DNA from: Amanita rubescens
Taxonomy: Eukaryota; Basidiomycota; Agaricomycetes; Agaricales; Amanitaceae
Length of the DNA: 64,000 bases
Direction of reading: 5' to 3'
NCBI GenBank assembly: GCA_015039365.1
Contig: WION01000128.1
Location: forward strand, 62,001-126,000
Shown here: positions 10,082-22,378 of the stretch, one piece after another
Numbering within the stretch: position 1 is the stretch's first letter
How the letters are laid out: every line of letters begins with the position of its first letter
Translations under genes and position numbers: made by a program
Notes under the pieces: generated by a model
The model's database searches: none
What the model was told of the DNA's origin: nothing
The model's input: only the letters and a program-made list of their open reading frames with translations

Positions 10082-11397
10082 AACACGTATATTTATATGT
10101 TGTTCACTCGTACTGTATTATTAGAAACTGCATGCTGTTATTGATAACGGCTCGAACCTGATGATATTGTATTATCAAGACTATGGAAAAGAATAGAGGT
10201 TGGAACTTGGGAGAATGATGGCATTTGTATCACAACGGCGCTTTTGACCACGAGAAACTCATTAATCAGTATATGTGCGGCCGTTGACAGTTGTTCCAAC
10301 CCAACGGCAGGGTACGTCAAGGAACGGTTGCCCCGCTCGACGTCTCAACATTTGTGGCGTTTTATGGCATGATTTCTAAAATATGCCCGGGCTATCGGCG
10401 TGCGTAGCTGTATATTAGCGTTTTGCGCACGAGAAAAGAAAAAGATCCTATTGCTATATAGCGACAACTTAGATATAGGATCGGAGAAAGAAAAAAACCA
10501 CAGCACCCAGGATTCCCGCGTGGTCCCCCACCGTGGTACTAACTAGGCGGCACTCTGGTTGACTGCGCAGATCGAACGGGATGCGGTGCTTTCAGAATCC
10601 TATGGCCGTGGATGTTGGTGAGCAATCTAAATTCCCTATGTACCCGTCTTCTGACATTGCTGGTGGCAACGACAATCGGTGCGCTGCGCTTACCAGAAGT
10701 GCGGTACCACGCGCACTTCGGAAAAGATTTTAAATCGAACTCCAAAATTTATGGTCAAATAAAGTGTAGCATTCGGTCATTTCCATTGCCTCGCGCGATT
10801 TCATGTCTAGGCTAATCTAACCTCTCGATCCTCATTGACCCACGCTGCCAGTATACTATCACGACATCTGTTAACAGTGGACAACCTCATCGAAACCCCC
10901 ACACCTTTGAATCACACGTCAGGCGAGAAGGAATCAAGCGGTTTAAGCTATGCGCCAATCGTGAACACTGAGGCTTTTCGCAAAGTAATATTCATTACGC
11001 TGGATATGCATGTAAGCAACATATACTAGAAACGCAAACGATACACACACCTAACTCATACCACTGATGGTCTCTGTCTATGGAGAAAAGCTGCTTGAAC
11101 AAATCCAGTTCCTCCACAGCTATGGGACCTTGGTGAATAAGCCGAGTATTGTGAGTTGCGAAGCAAGGGACGACTGCCGCTCCCGAATAACTTGACAAAA
11201 TTACTGGATAACACTCTGCCATCTCAGCAATATTCCGCACGATAGATATTTTTGAATCTCGGCTGTAGCGCTTTCCTTTCTCTCCGTGGTAGTCACCCAG
11301 GAAAGCATCATCTATGAAGTAACCGAATCCAGCTTTTCGGTCCTTCAAGTCGTCTGGCACTGGTAGCACCTCAATAATCGCCGTGCTGGAAGATGAA
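10066..11397. repeat. Direct repeat, copy 2 (partner 1-1554)
   Basis: Same orientation as copy 1 with scattered differences and shorter in the middle. It carries the conserved part of the small hypothetical minus-strand gene (about 11060-11395). It ends exactly at that gene's intron acceptor, beyond which the two copies are unrelated. Bases 10087-11050 hold no gene I can support. Confidence 0.85.
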
Positions 11398-11483
11398 CAG
11401 CTGATATCAGCCGGGACTGTAGACATAACGTCCGGGCTAATTAGTGGCACCTTTTGGGCGTGACAGGTGGAATTTGAGTCCAT
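11048..11483 (-). pseudogene. Small hypothetical protein, copy 2 (5' end replaced)
   Basis: The region from 11395 down to about 11060 encodes the same protein segment as 1206-1547, including FGYFIDDAFLGDYHGEKG and YPVILSSYSGAAVVPCF. Upstream of the shared acceptor the sequence differs from copy 1. An in-frame Met at 11483 gives a different N-terminus of about 30 residues that may be chance reading. As in copy 1, a GTGTGT donor after ...WYEL is followed by an exon with an immediate stop. I treat it as a 5'-truncated duplicate, though a short functional protein of about 145 aa cannot be excluded. Confidence 0.4.
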
Positions 11484-11761
11484 TCAAGCTCCGAGCGCAG
11501 CTCGCTTCCACCATATTGGCCTCTCCCTCTGGCAACCTCGCACTTGACCTCAAATTGTGACCACACGTTCGCGTGCCCTTTTCGTCTCCCTCTCCTTCGC
11601 CCCTTGCGCTCGCTCTTCATAAGTTTCTCAATCGTGCTCGTCCACAGCATATTGTCTGAGCTGGTGGTCGTTAACCGGGGGAGGGGAAAGCTTGATGTTC
11701 TACGTGGAGAATGTCATGACGGGGCCGGTATCAGGGGTCCACGTGCCAACCGCTCACTCTC

Positions 11762-14700
11762 ATGGCCGATCATCGACCCTCGTCGAAGACGTTCCTAAAA
11801 GCATTTCGAGGATGGGTTAAGACACCCAAATCAGTCACGAGTCCGGTTTCTGCCTCTAATGCAGTAATTGCAAAGTCGACGACTTCAAGTCAGTGTATTG
11901 TATCCGACTCAACAAGAAGATCTCCACCTCCTTTGTATACGAGCGTTCCAGATCTGTTGGGTCAAGGTGAGATTACAAGACGCCGAACTTTCAATTGACC
12001 TCGGATACGTCTCAAAGGGCGTGACGACGGCGAAACAAGCCGTATTTCGACTTCTACCCCATGTGGTTCAACATCCATCTCCCCAACACCCGCCATCTCA
12101 GGAATAGCCTTTCCCGATACGCACCCAGATGCGCTTTCGGTGTATTCTCAAGCGCAAAACTCCTATTCGGCCAAAGATATACTCGCAATCGCTTGGACTG
12201 GCATGGAAATGTTGCTCAAGAAGGTCGAGGGATGTCTCGGTGGAACCCTGGCAAAGGCGCCTGTTGCCGCTGCTAACGCCATCATCGACATAAAAAATGT
12301 ACATTGTCAGCCTGTCTTAGTGGACCACACACTCACTGATTCTCTGCCTCAGGCGGTTAAAGACAACAAGGACACCCTCGAAGAAATCATCATTCAGACT
12401 GCTGAAAGACTCCTTGCCGTGAATAAGGCCGTGGACGAAGGTATACCTGACTCTGCAAAACCACGAATGATGGCCTTTGCCGGGTAAGCCATTCACATAA
12501 CAAAATCGTAGACATTACTAAACCAATATGCGCAGGATCCTCCGGGATGAAATCCGCAAGCTAGAGCAAATGGCATCGAAAGGAACACTTAGACAGTTAT
12601 TGGAGAACGAAGCAGACAGGAGCGCCATAGAGGATGCATTCAAACGGATTGACGAGGCTAGGAAGACTTTCCAGGTCAACCCTATTGAACTTCCTAACAG
12701 ATTACCAACTTGCTCACTCGTCGCATCCAGCTCGACATCGCCTGGACCACCGAGAGAAAGGTGGATGATATACACTCTGAGATCAAAGTAAACATCACAA
12801 TCTTCTACTAGGACGAGTGCTAATCATCCATTAGCTATCGCAGCTTGACCATATGCGCGCTCGGAAGGCGATCTACAACGCTGACTTGGGGGGCGGGGGG
12901 ACAGTGACCCGCGACCCATGCACCGAAGGAACGCGCGAGCAGATTCTCAAGGATGTAATCACATGGGCCGAGGCCATCTCGGCGGACTGCCCGCCTGTAT
13001 TCTGGCTGACCGGTCAAGCTGGCTCTGGCAAGACAACAATCGCATATACCATTGCCCAGCACTTCGATGGGCTTGAGAAGAAAGAACATACGGGACGACA
13101 TACCGTCTTGGGCGGCACCTTTTTTGTTCCCGCCAATTTGAAGAGACAAGACGACAAGTCCATATTATACCCACCCTTGTATACCAGCTCGCTCGAAAGT
13201 CGAGATCGTACGCACACGCTTTGCATGAATCAGACAAGTTCGACTCGGCCGACAAGTTGACCGAGCAGATGGAGAACCTCTTTATTGGCCCATGGGAGAA
13301 GTCCAAACCCCAACGTCATACAGAGCTCCCACCTTACCTCATCATCGTTGATGCATTGGACGAGATCGAAGCCGTTGGAGGGTCCAAGTTTCTTCAAGAC
13401 ATACTCAGGACAATTAACCGACATCCCCTCCGAGGACTCAAATTTCTTATCACAAGCCGACCAGACCCTCATGTCGTCGAACTCTGCAAGTCTTTCTCGT
13501 CCAACGCCGTCTGTCGCCTGCAAGACGTGCCGATTGAGCATATAGAATCAGATATCACCAAATACCTGCACGTCAAGCTTCCGAACTTTGCGGGAAAGCC
13601 AGAGTTGGAGACCACGGGCACGACTGGCGGACGGTCTGTTTATTTCCGCCGCAACCATCGTGAGGTATTTGACACCACGTCCACTGATCACGGTAGACGA
13701 GCAGTGCAAGCTACTGCGAAAACTGCACGTCCGGCAATCATTTTCAGCAAGTGGTACACGGAGACCATTACTCATTGACGAGTTATATCAGCAAATCCTG
13801 CGTGAACGCATTTTCTGGCCTTGACGACGACCTCTTCGACTCTCGTCTGCGCATCCTTCATACCTTCCTCTGTACATTTGAACGCACATCGACATCTCTT
13901 GCTGCTACCCTCCTCTCTGAATCAGATGAAACTGCGATCACGGTGTTGAATGAACTTCACGCGGTTCTCTATTGCAAAGATGACCAGGTTCTTTGGTACC
14001 ACGCATCATTTCCCGACTTCATCTTCAGTCAGACACGATCGACATTCGAGCTTGATGGTCGTCGGATTTCCATGTCAATCCAGCCCCACCACCCACGCTC
14101 TCCTCACAAACCATTGCTTCGATTTCATGTTGAAGTTGCTACGTTTCAATATAGGTGACATACCATCGTCATTCGTTCTCGATTCCGAGGACCCAGAACT
14201 GACGCACCGGGTTGACACTAATATCAATGCCATCCTGAGGTACGCCTCTCGGCACTGGGCTCATCATTTGGCCCTGACCGATGAAACGGAGGCCGATGAC
14301 AAGTCGAATCTCTGCGATCGTATCACGGACTTTCTTCGTATCCGGATTCTCTTCTGGATTGAGGCGATGAACCTACTTGGATCCAGCGGTCAGTGTACCA
14401 GAATCCTCCAATCTGCGCGTGGGTGGGTCTTGAAGGTGAGAATACTATCAGTTTGGATTCACAATTTCCAACGTTTGGTCAATCAGAACGCGAACGCAGA
14501 ATCCAAGCTTGCTGCCAATATTGCGGAAGCAGCCAATTTCGCCACTTACTTTGTTGCACATCCACCTGCTTTGTCCACACCGCACCTGTACATCTCAGCA
14601 TTGGCGACCTGGTCAACAGGGTCCACTCTCTCTCAACAGTGGAGAGATCAGTTCCCTCACATCCCTTCTTTCACTCATAGGACGGCTAGTGATGTGTCAC

Positions 14701-16793
14701 TGGCGGTTATACAAACCGAAAGTTCTATTCAATCTGTCGCCGTCTCTGCTGACGGCACGCGCATTGTCTCTGGCTCATACGACAACGGAGTGCAAGTGTG
14801 GGATGCCTCAACTGGGGCTGAACTGAGGGGGCTCAGGGACTCCCACCCCGCTTTTATCCGTTCCGTTGCCTCTTCTGCTGATGGCATGTACATCGTCTCT
14901 AGCTCGACCCACTCCTTGGAGGTGTGGGATGCCTCGACTGGGGCTAAGCTGAAGGCGCTCTATGGCCACACTGGGTCCATCTATTCCGCCACCTTCTCTG
15001 CTGATGGCACACGCGTCATCTCCGGCTCAGAAGACCGGTCTGTGCGGGTGTGGGATGCCTTGACTGGGGCTGAGCTGAAGGTTCTCAATGGCCACACCGG
15101 GACCGTCTATTCCGTCGCCTCCTCCGCTGATGGCAAACTCATCGTCTCTAGCTCAGACGACAAGTCTGTGCGGGTGTGGGATGCCTCGACTGGGGCAGAA
15201 CTGAAGTTACTCAATGGCCACACCGGGCCCATCTATTCCGTTGCCTTCTCTGCTGACAGTAAACACATTGCCTCTGGCTCACGTGGTGCCTCTGTGCGGG
15301 TGTGGGATGCCTTGACTGGAGCTGAGCTGAAGGTGCTCGAGGGCCACAATGGTGATGTTAATTCCGTCGCCTTCTCCGCTGATGGCACACGCATCATCTC
15401 TGGCTCAAGTGACCATTCTGTGCGGGTGTGGGATGCCCTGACTGGGGCTAAGCTAAAGGTGCTCAAGGGCCACACCAGGGTCGTCTATTCGGTTGCCTTC
15501 TCTGCTGATGGTACACGTATCTTCTCTGGCTCCGAAGACAGGTCCATGCGGGTGTGGGATGCATCGACTGGGGCTAAGCTGACGGTGCTCAATGGCCACG
15601 CCAGTATTGTCTATTCCGTCGCCTTCTCCGTTGATGGTAAATGTGTTGTCTCCGGCTCACACGACGACTCTGTGCGGGTGTGGGATGCCTTGACCGGAGC
15701 TGAGCTGAAGGTTCTCAATGGCCACAGCTGGACCGTCTATTCTGTCGCCTACTCCGCTGATGGCAAACTCATCGTCTCTGGCTCAAGAGACCAGTCTGTG
15801 CGGGTGTGGGATGCCTTGACTGGAGCTGAGCTGAAGGTGCTCAAGGGCCACACTGAGACCGTCTATTCCGTCGCCTTCTCTGCTGATGGCACACATATCG
15901 TCTCTGGCTCAGGTGACAAGTCTGTGCGGGTGTGGGATGCCTCGACTGGGGCCGAACTGAAGTTGCTCAATGGCCACACCGGGGCCATCTATTCCGTTGC
16001 CTTCTCTGCTGATGGTACGCGCATTGCCTCTGGCTCAGGTGACCGGTCTTTGAAGGTGTGGGATGCCTTGACTGGGGCTGAGCTGAAGGTGCTCAATGGC
16101 CACACCGATGATGTCAATTCTATTGCCTTCTCCACTGATGGCACACGCATCATCTCTGGCTCAGATGACAAGTCTGTGCGGGTGTGGGATGCCTCGACTG
16201 GGGCCAAACTGAAGTTGCTCAATGCTTATGCGACTGTCTCCTCCGTCGCCTTCTCTGCTGATGGCATGTACATTACCTCTGCATCCGCGGGTCGGTCTGT
16301 GCAGGTGTGGGATGCTTCAACTGGGGCTAAGCTGAAGGTACTCAATCATGGCCACATCGATAGAAACCCCTTCGCTCCTAACGGCGCCTCGGGTACCATC
16401 ACTTCCGTCGCCTTCTCTGCTGATGGTACACGCATCGTCTCCGGAGCATACGACGGGTCTGTGTGGGTGTGGGATGCCTCAACTGAGGTGCCAAACCTTC
16501 ACACAGATTCAGCCAATTCCATTACCTCCCCCGGGACTGACGGCACCTGCATTACCTTAGAGCCGGAAGAATCTGCACAGTCGTACATTGTAGGCCGCAC
16601 TTACCCTGCCTGGACTAGTGATACCAAAACAGGCTGGACCCATTCAGTTCATGGTGGTTATCGACTCATGTGGGTTCCAGAGCAGGCTTATCCATACAGC
16701 ATCATCATAATTTCCCGGAAAGCATCTGCCTATATCAACTTTCAAGGTTGCAAGATTGGTCGTGATTGGGCTGGTTGTTACATACCTAGCTAA
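11762..16793 (+). pseudogene. NACHT-WD40 (NLR-like) gene with several frame breaks
   Basis: This is a STAND-type signalling protein of the fungal NACHT-WD40 class, related to het-type incompatibility proteins. The first exon (11762-) and a helical N-terminal region are joined by short introns: GTGAGA near 11968, GTAAGC near 12484 and GTAAAC near 12788. The NACHT domain follows, with Walker A GQAGSGKTT (about 13015) and Walker B LIIVDALDEI (about 13340). WD40 repeats fill about 14700-16490, and the C-terminal tail is YRLMWVPEQ... to 16793. The conserved protein jumps frame four times: in a T6 run at about 13120, then near 13600, 13810 and 14085. No intron explains these jumps. The 947-codon frame covering the WD40 part is intact. 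Frame breaks concentrated in the NACHT domain suggest a pseudogene or an assembly problem. If it is dead, only the repeat part would be translated from internal starts. Confidence 0.8.
14700..16490 (+). repeat. Fourteen 126-bp WD40 repeats
   Basis: Fourteen tandem 42-residue WD repeats, each ending in VWDA(S/L)TGA(E/K)L. They are very similar at the DNA level except at a few positions, mainly within the SGSxDxSVRVW stretch. There the variable residues are ED-R, DD-K, RG-A, SD-H, HD-D, RD-Q, GD-K and so on. High identity with a few hypervariable surface positions is known for fungal NWD incompatibility proteins (het-d/het-e type), where repeats are reshuffled by recombination. Confidence 0.85.
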
Positions 16794-17837
16794 GCCTAAG
16801 CGTCGTAGTTTGTAAACGTCCTGTATTTCAGACCACCGCGTCGCTCGGACGCATCCCACTAAATCCTAATGTAATATACTGACTTTTATATATATGAATA
16901 TTATCATTGTGCTTCCAATACATATTAATCGGACTAAGCTTTGTAGTGCATATGAGCAAGTGATTATCGATTATGGACAAATCTCATAAAACCTCATTTA
17001 CGACCTGCCCGTCTCTTTTCATTTTCTGCTTCTCCATAACCTTCCCTTCCGACCGTTGTCCTTCCAACGTCCCGAACAGATGCTTCACTTACTTCCCATT
17101 GTAACCACAATCCCCGTCCGTTTGCTTTCAAAAAGACGTATGGGTAAGGTGGTTTTCAGAGGCATCGCCTGCCTGGAAAATGTCTGAAATTGGCACAAGA
17201 TCCGACCCACTACCTGCCCAAGACGAGCGGCCTCCCTGATCATGTTCATCAGAACAAGATTTACGCGATTATCAGGGAGGCTACACACCTACCATGCGCG
17301 TCACAGCAGAAGTTGCCCATCGTAGCTCATCTGGCGGCATGACATCTGGTATGCAAGCATGGCCATTGTTGGGGTAACATTGAGTCAGTTCAACTGCCTG
17401 AAGCAACCTCGTTTCACCACTCGGATGTTTAAACCCATTCTCAACATATTTCGGCTTCTTCCCGCAGATCTGAGGTTTTCTTTGAACCACTGTAGAAGAT
17501 GACGACAGCAAGCTTACGGTTTACCTCACAAAGGTCAGGCGCCAGCGTCGGGAACATGGTAGCTCTGGGATTGGGGCTCGATGGATTTCACCAGTGAAGA
17601 CATAACAAAAGGTTCCTCGGTCGAAACTTGCGCACGCTCGTGTAAACCATGATGTAGAATTCGAAGGTTGCTGGGCCGCAGCATGCGTGAGCCGCAAATT
17701 TGCACACAACATTGTCCACCGTAGATCGATCAATATCAATCCCAACCCATCCGCCGCAACCCAATTTCACATACCACGAAAGAATATACCCGCTTCGCGG
17801 TCGAATACCACGTCAAATCACAAAGCAAATAGCTCAA
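16794..17837. other. Intergenic stretch, possible zinc-knuckle relic
   Basis: No intact gene. On the minus strand around 17400-17470 a short reading (QICGKKPKYVENGFKHP) resembles the first zinc knuckle of the PARP-like family encoded next door, but the following Cys positions are not kept. It could be a decayed relative. The rest shows nothing I can support. Confidence 0.3.
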
Positions 17838-19396
17838 TGGCTGCGGGCAGTCTGTCAAACTCCAATCTGTGCAATGCGAGTGATTGCGGACTTTTTGAGC
17901 CAAATCTTTGCTGACCTTCAATTGGCAGTACTGCAACCTCCGTCCCAAGCACGCTGACGCTTTCAGGACACACTTGTATTGTAGTACGACATGTGCGAGG
18001 ACGGCAAAATCTTATAGAGCTTCGTCGAATAGCATCACCTCTAGTTCGCGCAATTCATCGAACTGCGATGTACGCCGTTGTCCCTTTTTTATTTTACGGT
18101 TCTGAGTTTAACTAGGAACATGGCAGTGCTGTCATACGCGCTCCAATGGTGTTCAAACACATCGTTATTGCAGCGACGACTGTGCAATCAGCGCCTGGTA
18201 CAAGAAATTTGGATCAAAGAGTAGGTGTCGAGATCAAACTCGTCCTCCATCTTCCAACCGATCCCTTCGCTAGGAGGAACGTGTCAAACGCCTAATTGTA
18301 CGAAACTGGTGCATGATATTTCGTCCATTGGCGAATATTGCTCGGAGCTCCACAGGATGGTAGATCTTGTGATGATATATACCTCGAATTTTTGCTTGAT
18401 GTGCCAACAAGCACCGAAGACGGCCGACTCCTACTTCTGTGGCCAAACCTGCATAAATGATGCGGAGAACAATGCTCCGATGATCCTAGAGGTGCCTCAA
18501 GGACACAGCGCTTTCGAGAGCGGTATGGACATGGTTTTAAGTAACAACCAGAATGACATTAAAAATGCGTATCAGTTTCCGATCAATTCAAGTCATCATG
18601 GAGGCACAGTTCGAAATCATGTCCGCCTGTGAAACACATGTATAAGATTATTAATTCCCAGGAGACTCTGATTGCCTATAACACGTATCGGTAAGCCCAA
18701 TTCACATTTTGATGATTGAATGATACCTGAGATTAATATGATAGAGATGAGATGGAGGCTCGGGGGCAATTCGTTGCCACTGGCAGGTCAGCTGGAAATG
18801 AGAATCGACGCTGGCACGGCACAACTCGTGAATGCACCCTTGGCGACAGGGGCCGAACGCAGTTTTGCTCGTCCCAGACCTGTTCTCTTTGTTGCATTAT
18901 CAGATGGTCTTTTGATCTAAGTCTCTTCGGAATGAAGACAGGGTGGGGAAGGTGAAGTCTTGACCCAGTTAATTGCCACGAACAAACTAAGACCACGTGC
19001 CAGGTTCGGCAGAGGCATCTATACTTCATCCACGTCGTCGAAGTGAGTGACATGGCATCGGTCTTTTCGGGCTGTTTTTTTACTCACGAGCATAACATAG
19101 GTCCGATGACTATTCCCAAAATGCTTCGCGTTGCAGCTCGAAATTGAAGGCCATCCTCCTCAATAACGTCGTCGTCGGCAGGGGATGTAGAATCCTGCAT
19201 GATAACACATCTTTGACAGCTCCGCCAAGTGGCTATGACTCTGTATGTCTGAACTTCAACTTGTTCCCTCTCGTCTTTTCTCTGACAAAGCGGGCAGGTT
19301 CTCGCGGAAACAGGCAGAGGTCTAAACTACGACGAGCTCGTCGTTTACAACAACGATGCGATACGGCCGTCCTTCCTGGTGATGTACGAGCCTTGA
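17838..19396 (+). CDS. Zinc-knuckle protein with PARP-like catalytic domain
   Basis: This matches a family common in Agaricomycetes: Cys-rich knuckles followed by an ADP-ribosyltransferase (PARP)-like fold. Visible parts in order are YCNLRPKHADAFRTHLYC (from about 17930), CQTPNCTK...YC (about 18288), CLMCQQAPK...YFCGQTC (about 18400), and a stretch ending ...YNTYR with a GTAAGC donor. Then comes the catalytic part with RRWHGTTREC (about 18797), CSLCCIIRWSFDLSLFG (about 18880) and FGRGIYTSSTSSK (about 19007). A further exon reads KLKAILLNNVVVG (about 19144) and ends TAPPSGYDSV. The last exon reads LNYDELVVYNNDAIRPSF and ends at 19396. The HG and YTSSTSS motifs fit the H and Y of a PARP-like active site. 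The 5' exon is uncertain; ATG 17838 is one candidate. Enzymatic activity is inferred from family resemblance only. Confidence 0.65.
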
Positions 19397-19712
19397 GTAC
19401 ATACGTAAACAACTTCGCTTTCCAACTAGTCTGACGAAATTAGAGGCCGGAATAAAAATAGATGCGGCGCTTATCCTTTTATATGTAGTTGGCCACAATG
19501 TTCCAAAAGCTACTGAAGCTCTATTTATGAGACTGCATACTACATATTCGATTACCAGAGTCGAAGATGTTCAATACGAATACAAGGGAGTCATACAGCG
19601 GGTGCTATGCTACATCAAAAATAAGCAATAAGAAAAAGGAAGGAAGGAGAAATACAAGGACGAGGCTCTGCTATTCATATACGTCTCGAGACAGGACCGA
19701 AAAAAAAACAAT
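19397..19712. other. Convergent intergenic region
   Basis: The 3' ends of the PARP-like gene and the esterase gene face each other here. No gene seen. Confidence 0.5.
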
Positions 19713-21639
19713 TTAGATCCCGTAAACTTGATAATCATACGGTATGCGCTGTCCCCAAAAGGTGGGTTCGCATGCACCAATTGGAACACTTCCCGAACCA
19801 CCCAGGTTGTGCGCATTGACAGTTGAACCGGCCACAGCAGCCCATGCTTCAAGGCCCTGTGCATTCGGATTCCCGCTGTATATGAATGCTTTATATCGTT
19901 GCTGCACCTCTGAGATGAGGGAAGACTGCGCTGGAGTTGGATTTGGGACCGTCCCGAACTAGAGTGAAATACAATCAGGCTTCTTTAGGAACGGGGTATT
20001 CAGGATGGAGCGCTTACCACGATCATAATATCATCCTGATGACACACAACACCAGCTTGTTCGCAAAATGGAATTTGTGCATTGGGAGGATAAGTTGCGC
20101 CAACAGTGTAAAGGCCGACGTATGCAGTGCCACCGTTGTGAACCCAATTCCTCGCAAACGTCCACGACGCGCATTTCCACAACCCATCAGTTGCGATAGG
20201 TTCCAGTTGGTCTCGAGCGTCAACCGATTGATTTAACAAAATCATAGGACGATAAAACGCCGAGTTTATGACTTTGGAAGTACGCACGGGGCCCAAACTT
20301 GCATTACAAAAGGCCTCCAAGCCACTTTCGCTTAGGGGAGATGTGAAAAAACCATAAATAGCGGGTCCGGCGTCATTTAAGACGGTGGAAATCATAAGCG
20401 GTTTGGAAACCGGGGGAAATGGCGCCGTGGAATCCAGTGGAGAGGTAATGAGCACACCGTCCTTGACTGGTCGCATTGGTTCGCCTGTACCGGTTGAGGG
20501 GTCGATAGTGTAGGCCAATTGAAACAGGCTATTTTGGGCTTCAAGTATCACATCGAGGCTCAGAGAATCCCAATACGTCCTATTTGACGAGGTGCAGTCT
20601 ATGAGAGAATTATACTTGCTTTGAAGCCGTTGCTGTGTGGTAATAGATAAGAATCCATAATCCTACAATTCGGCATCAATTATAAGTGAAAAACTAGCAG
20701 ATTAGACAATACCATTGGATCCGAATGGATGATTGCAGATTTGAAGAGCGAATTTGCCGATGGTGTAGCAAGCAGTGCTCGGATCATTGTTGCACCACTG
20801 CTCTGTCCAGCTAACGTGATATCAGAATTTCCACCAAGCAATGGTGTGACCGTTTTGATAAACTTCATTGCATTGATAGCGTCTTGGACGGCAAAATTGG
20901 TTTTACCGTCAGGGGATAAGAACCCAAGCTGCACGTCCTAACATTAGAAAACCCATCGTTGACTTATGCATAAATAAAACCTACAGCTCCAAGTCGACAC
21001 TGAACAACGGCAACAATCGAGTTCGTCACGAAAGCCAGGTTGGAACCGTCAAGCCCGGGGTCCGTTGCAGAACCAATGATAAATGAACCGCCAGGAATCC
21101 TGCCATGAAAAATGTATCATTCAACCCGCGAGTGTGAGAAGTGGGACCCACCACATCAATGTCGCAGGATGCTTCTGGATGTTCCGTGGGACGTACAACA
21201 CCATAGAAAGACAATTCTCGGTATAGTTTGATGAGTCCAAACCAGGTTGGGGACAAGGAAGGGGCAACCCGGCGGCATTTGCTGCCCTAGACCTAAAATG
21301 TTATAGCATGACTTATTTCAAATGTTGAAATAAAAAGTTCTTCATAACTGACGGTAAGTTCCATCTAGTCGCCACCGTTGATTCCTCCCAACGGTTCGCC
21401 GTCGCATATTGAACGGAAAATCGCGTAGTGCCAACAACATCCATTATGCCCCTAGCAAGACCAACTGGGGTTTCAATGATAACATTCGAATCTGTCGGAT
21501 GTAAAAGAACGCGTTGAGCATGAGCATGGTTGCCATTGTAAGAAAAGAAGCCAGGATAATCACCTTGCAAAGGATATGCCAACGATAAGCACCGTAGGAA
21601 AGACAATAAAAGAGGAGCGATCTTCGTGGCTGCGATCAT
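19713..21639 (-). CDS. Secreted type-B carboxylesterase/lipase
   Basis: An alpha/beta hydrolase of the carboxylesterase type-B family, expected to hydrolyse esters outside the cell. Start ATG 21639 opens a hydrophobic signal peptide (IAPLLLSFLRCLSLAYP). Next come NVIIETPVGLARGI, the family N-terminal pattern TENCLSMVLYVP (about 21195), the oxyanion loop PGGSFIIGS, and the nucleophile elbow GQSSGA (about 20805). A His-containing CHQDDIMIVFG segment lies near 20045, and the C-terminus is ...RIPYDYQVYGI at 19713. The exons are joined by short introns. Motif order and overall length fit the family. The exact substrate cannot be told. Confidence 0.85.
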
Positions 21640-22378
21640 AGTAAAAGATTCTCGGCCCCAACCTTTAAGCGCACGGGGACCGGAGTTCTTGGGAGGGTAT
21701 AACGAATGCGGAGATTGGTATACAGCGTAGCATAAATATGTGCGGCGGTAGTCGGTCGCAAGAGCATATGACACGCGGAATGCGTATAGAACCAGTCCGG
21801 ATCAGGGAATTAGGTTCTCCGGAGGGAACAATGACCTTTCAAGGGACCGAAGTCCATGTGAGATGAAAGTCGGGCATACGAGAAAAACAGGCAACGTACA
21901 ACATTAAACAATCCAAAAGGGGAAGAAAATTGATTTTTGCCGCGCAAACATTAAGTTGAATTTGCCATGTGGGAGCATGTGGGTGCCTGCCTTGTCCCAA
22001 GTTCGTGATGTCGAATGTGTTGATTAGATGACCTGCTGTGAATCCTCCTTATCTCGCGGCTCCGTGTATGTATTGCGGGTCAGACGCGGATACTATTGCG
22101 AGATAGCGGCGTGAGTCGTCGTGAAGGCACAAGAAGAAAGGTAAAACACAAGATTTCGAAAACAACAAATTTCCAATTTGGTGACTGCGTGCTCAGCGCT
22201 CAGGTGCGGTAATTCAAATCGGAACGGCGTCGCGCAGACAGCCCAAGTTTTAATATTCAGTCTACAGCCTCTCAGGCGCTGCTTCAAGCTTTATCTAAAA
22301 AATCCAAGTAAAAGTAAACGTGAAATTGAAGTGAAATGCATATAGTAAAACTGAATACAAATACAATGACATCGATAT
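21640..22378. other. Intergenic region between two secreted hydrolase genes
   Basis: About 740 bases without a supported gene. It should hold the esterase promoter (right of 21639) and the 3' region of the protease. Confidence 0.4.

Noticed and set aside
12660..12700. An intron at 12676-12701 in the NACHT gene (GTCAAC...CTAACAG)
   Set aside because: At 26 nt it is too short to be spliced. The local frame problem is more likely part of the same decay seen downstream.
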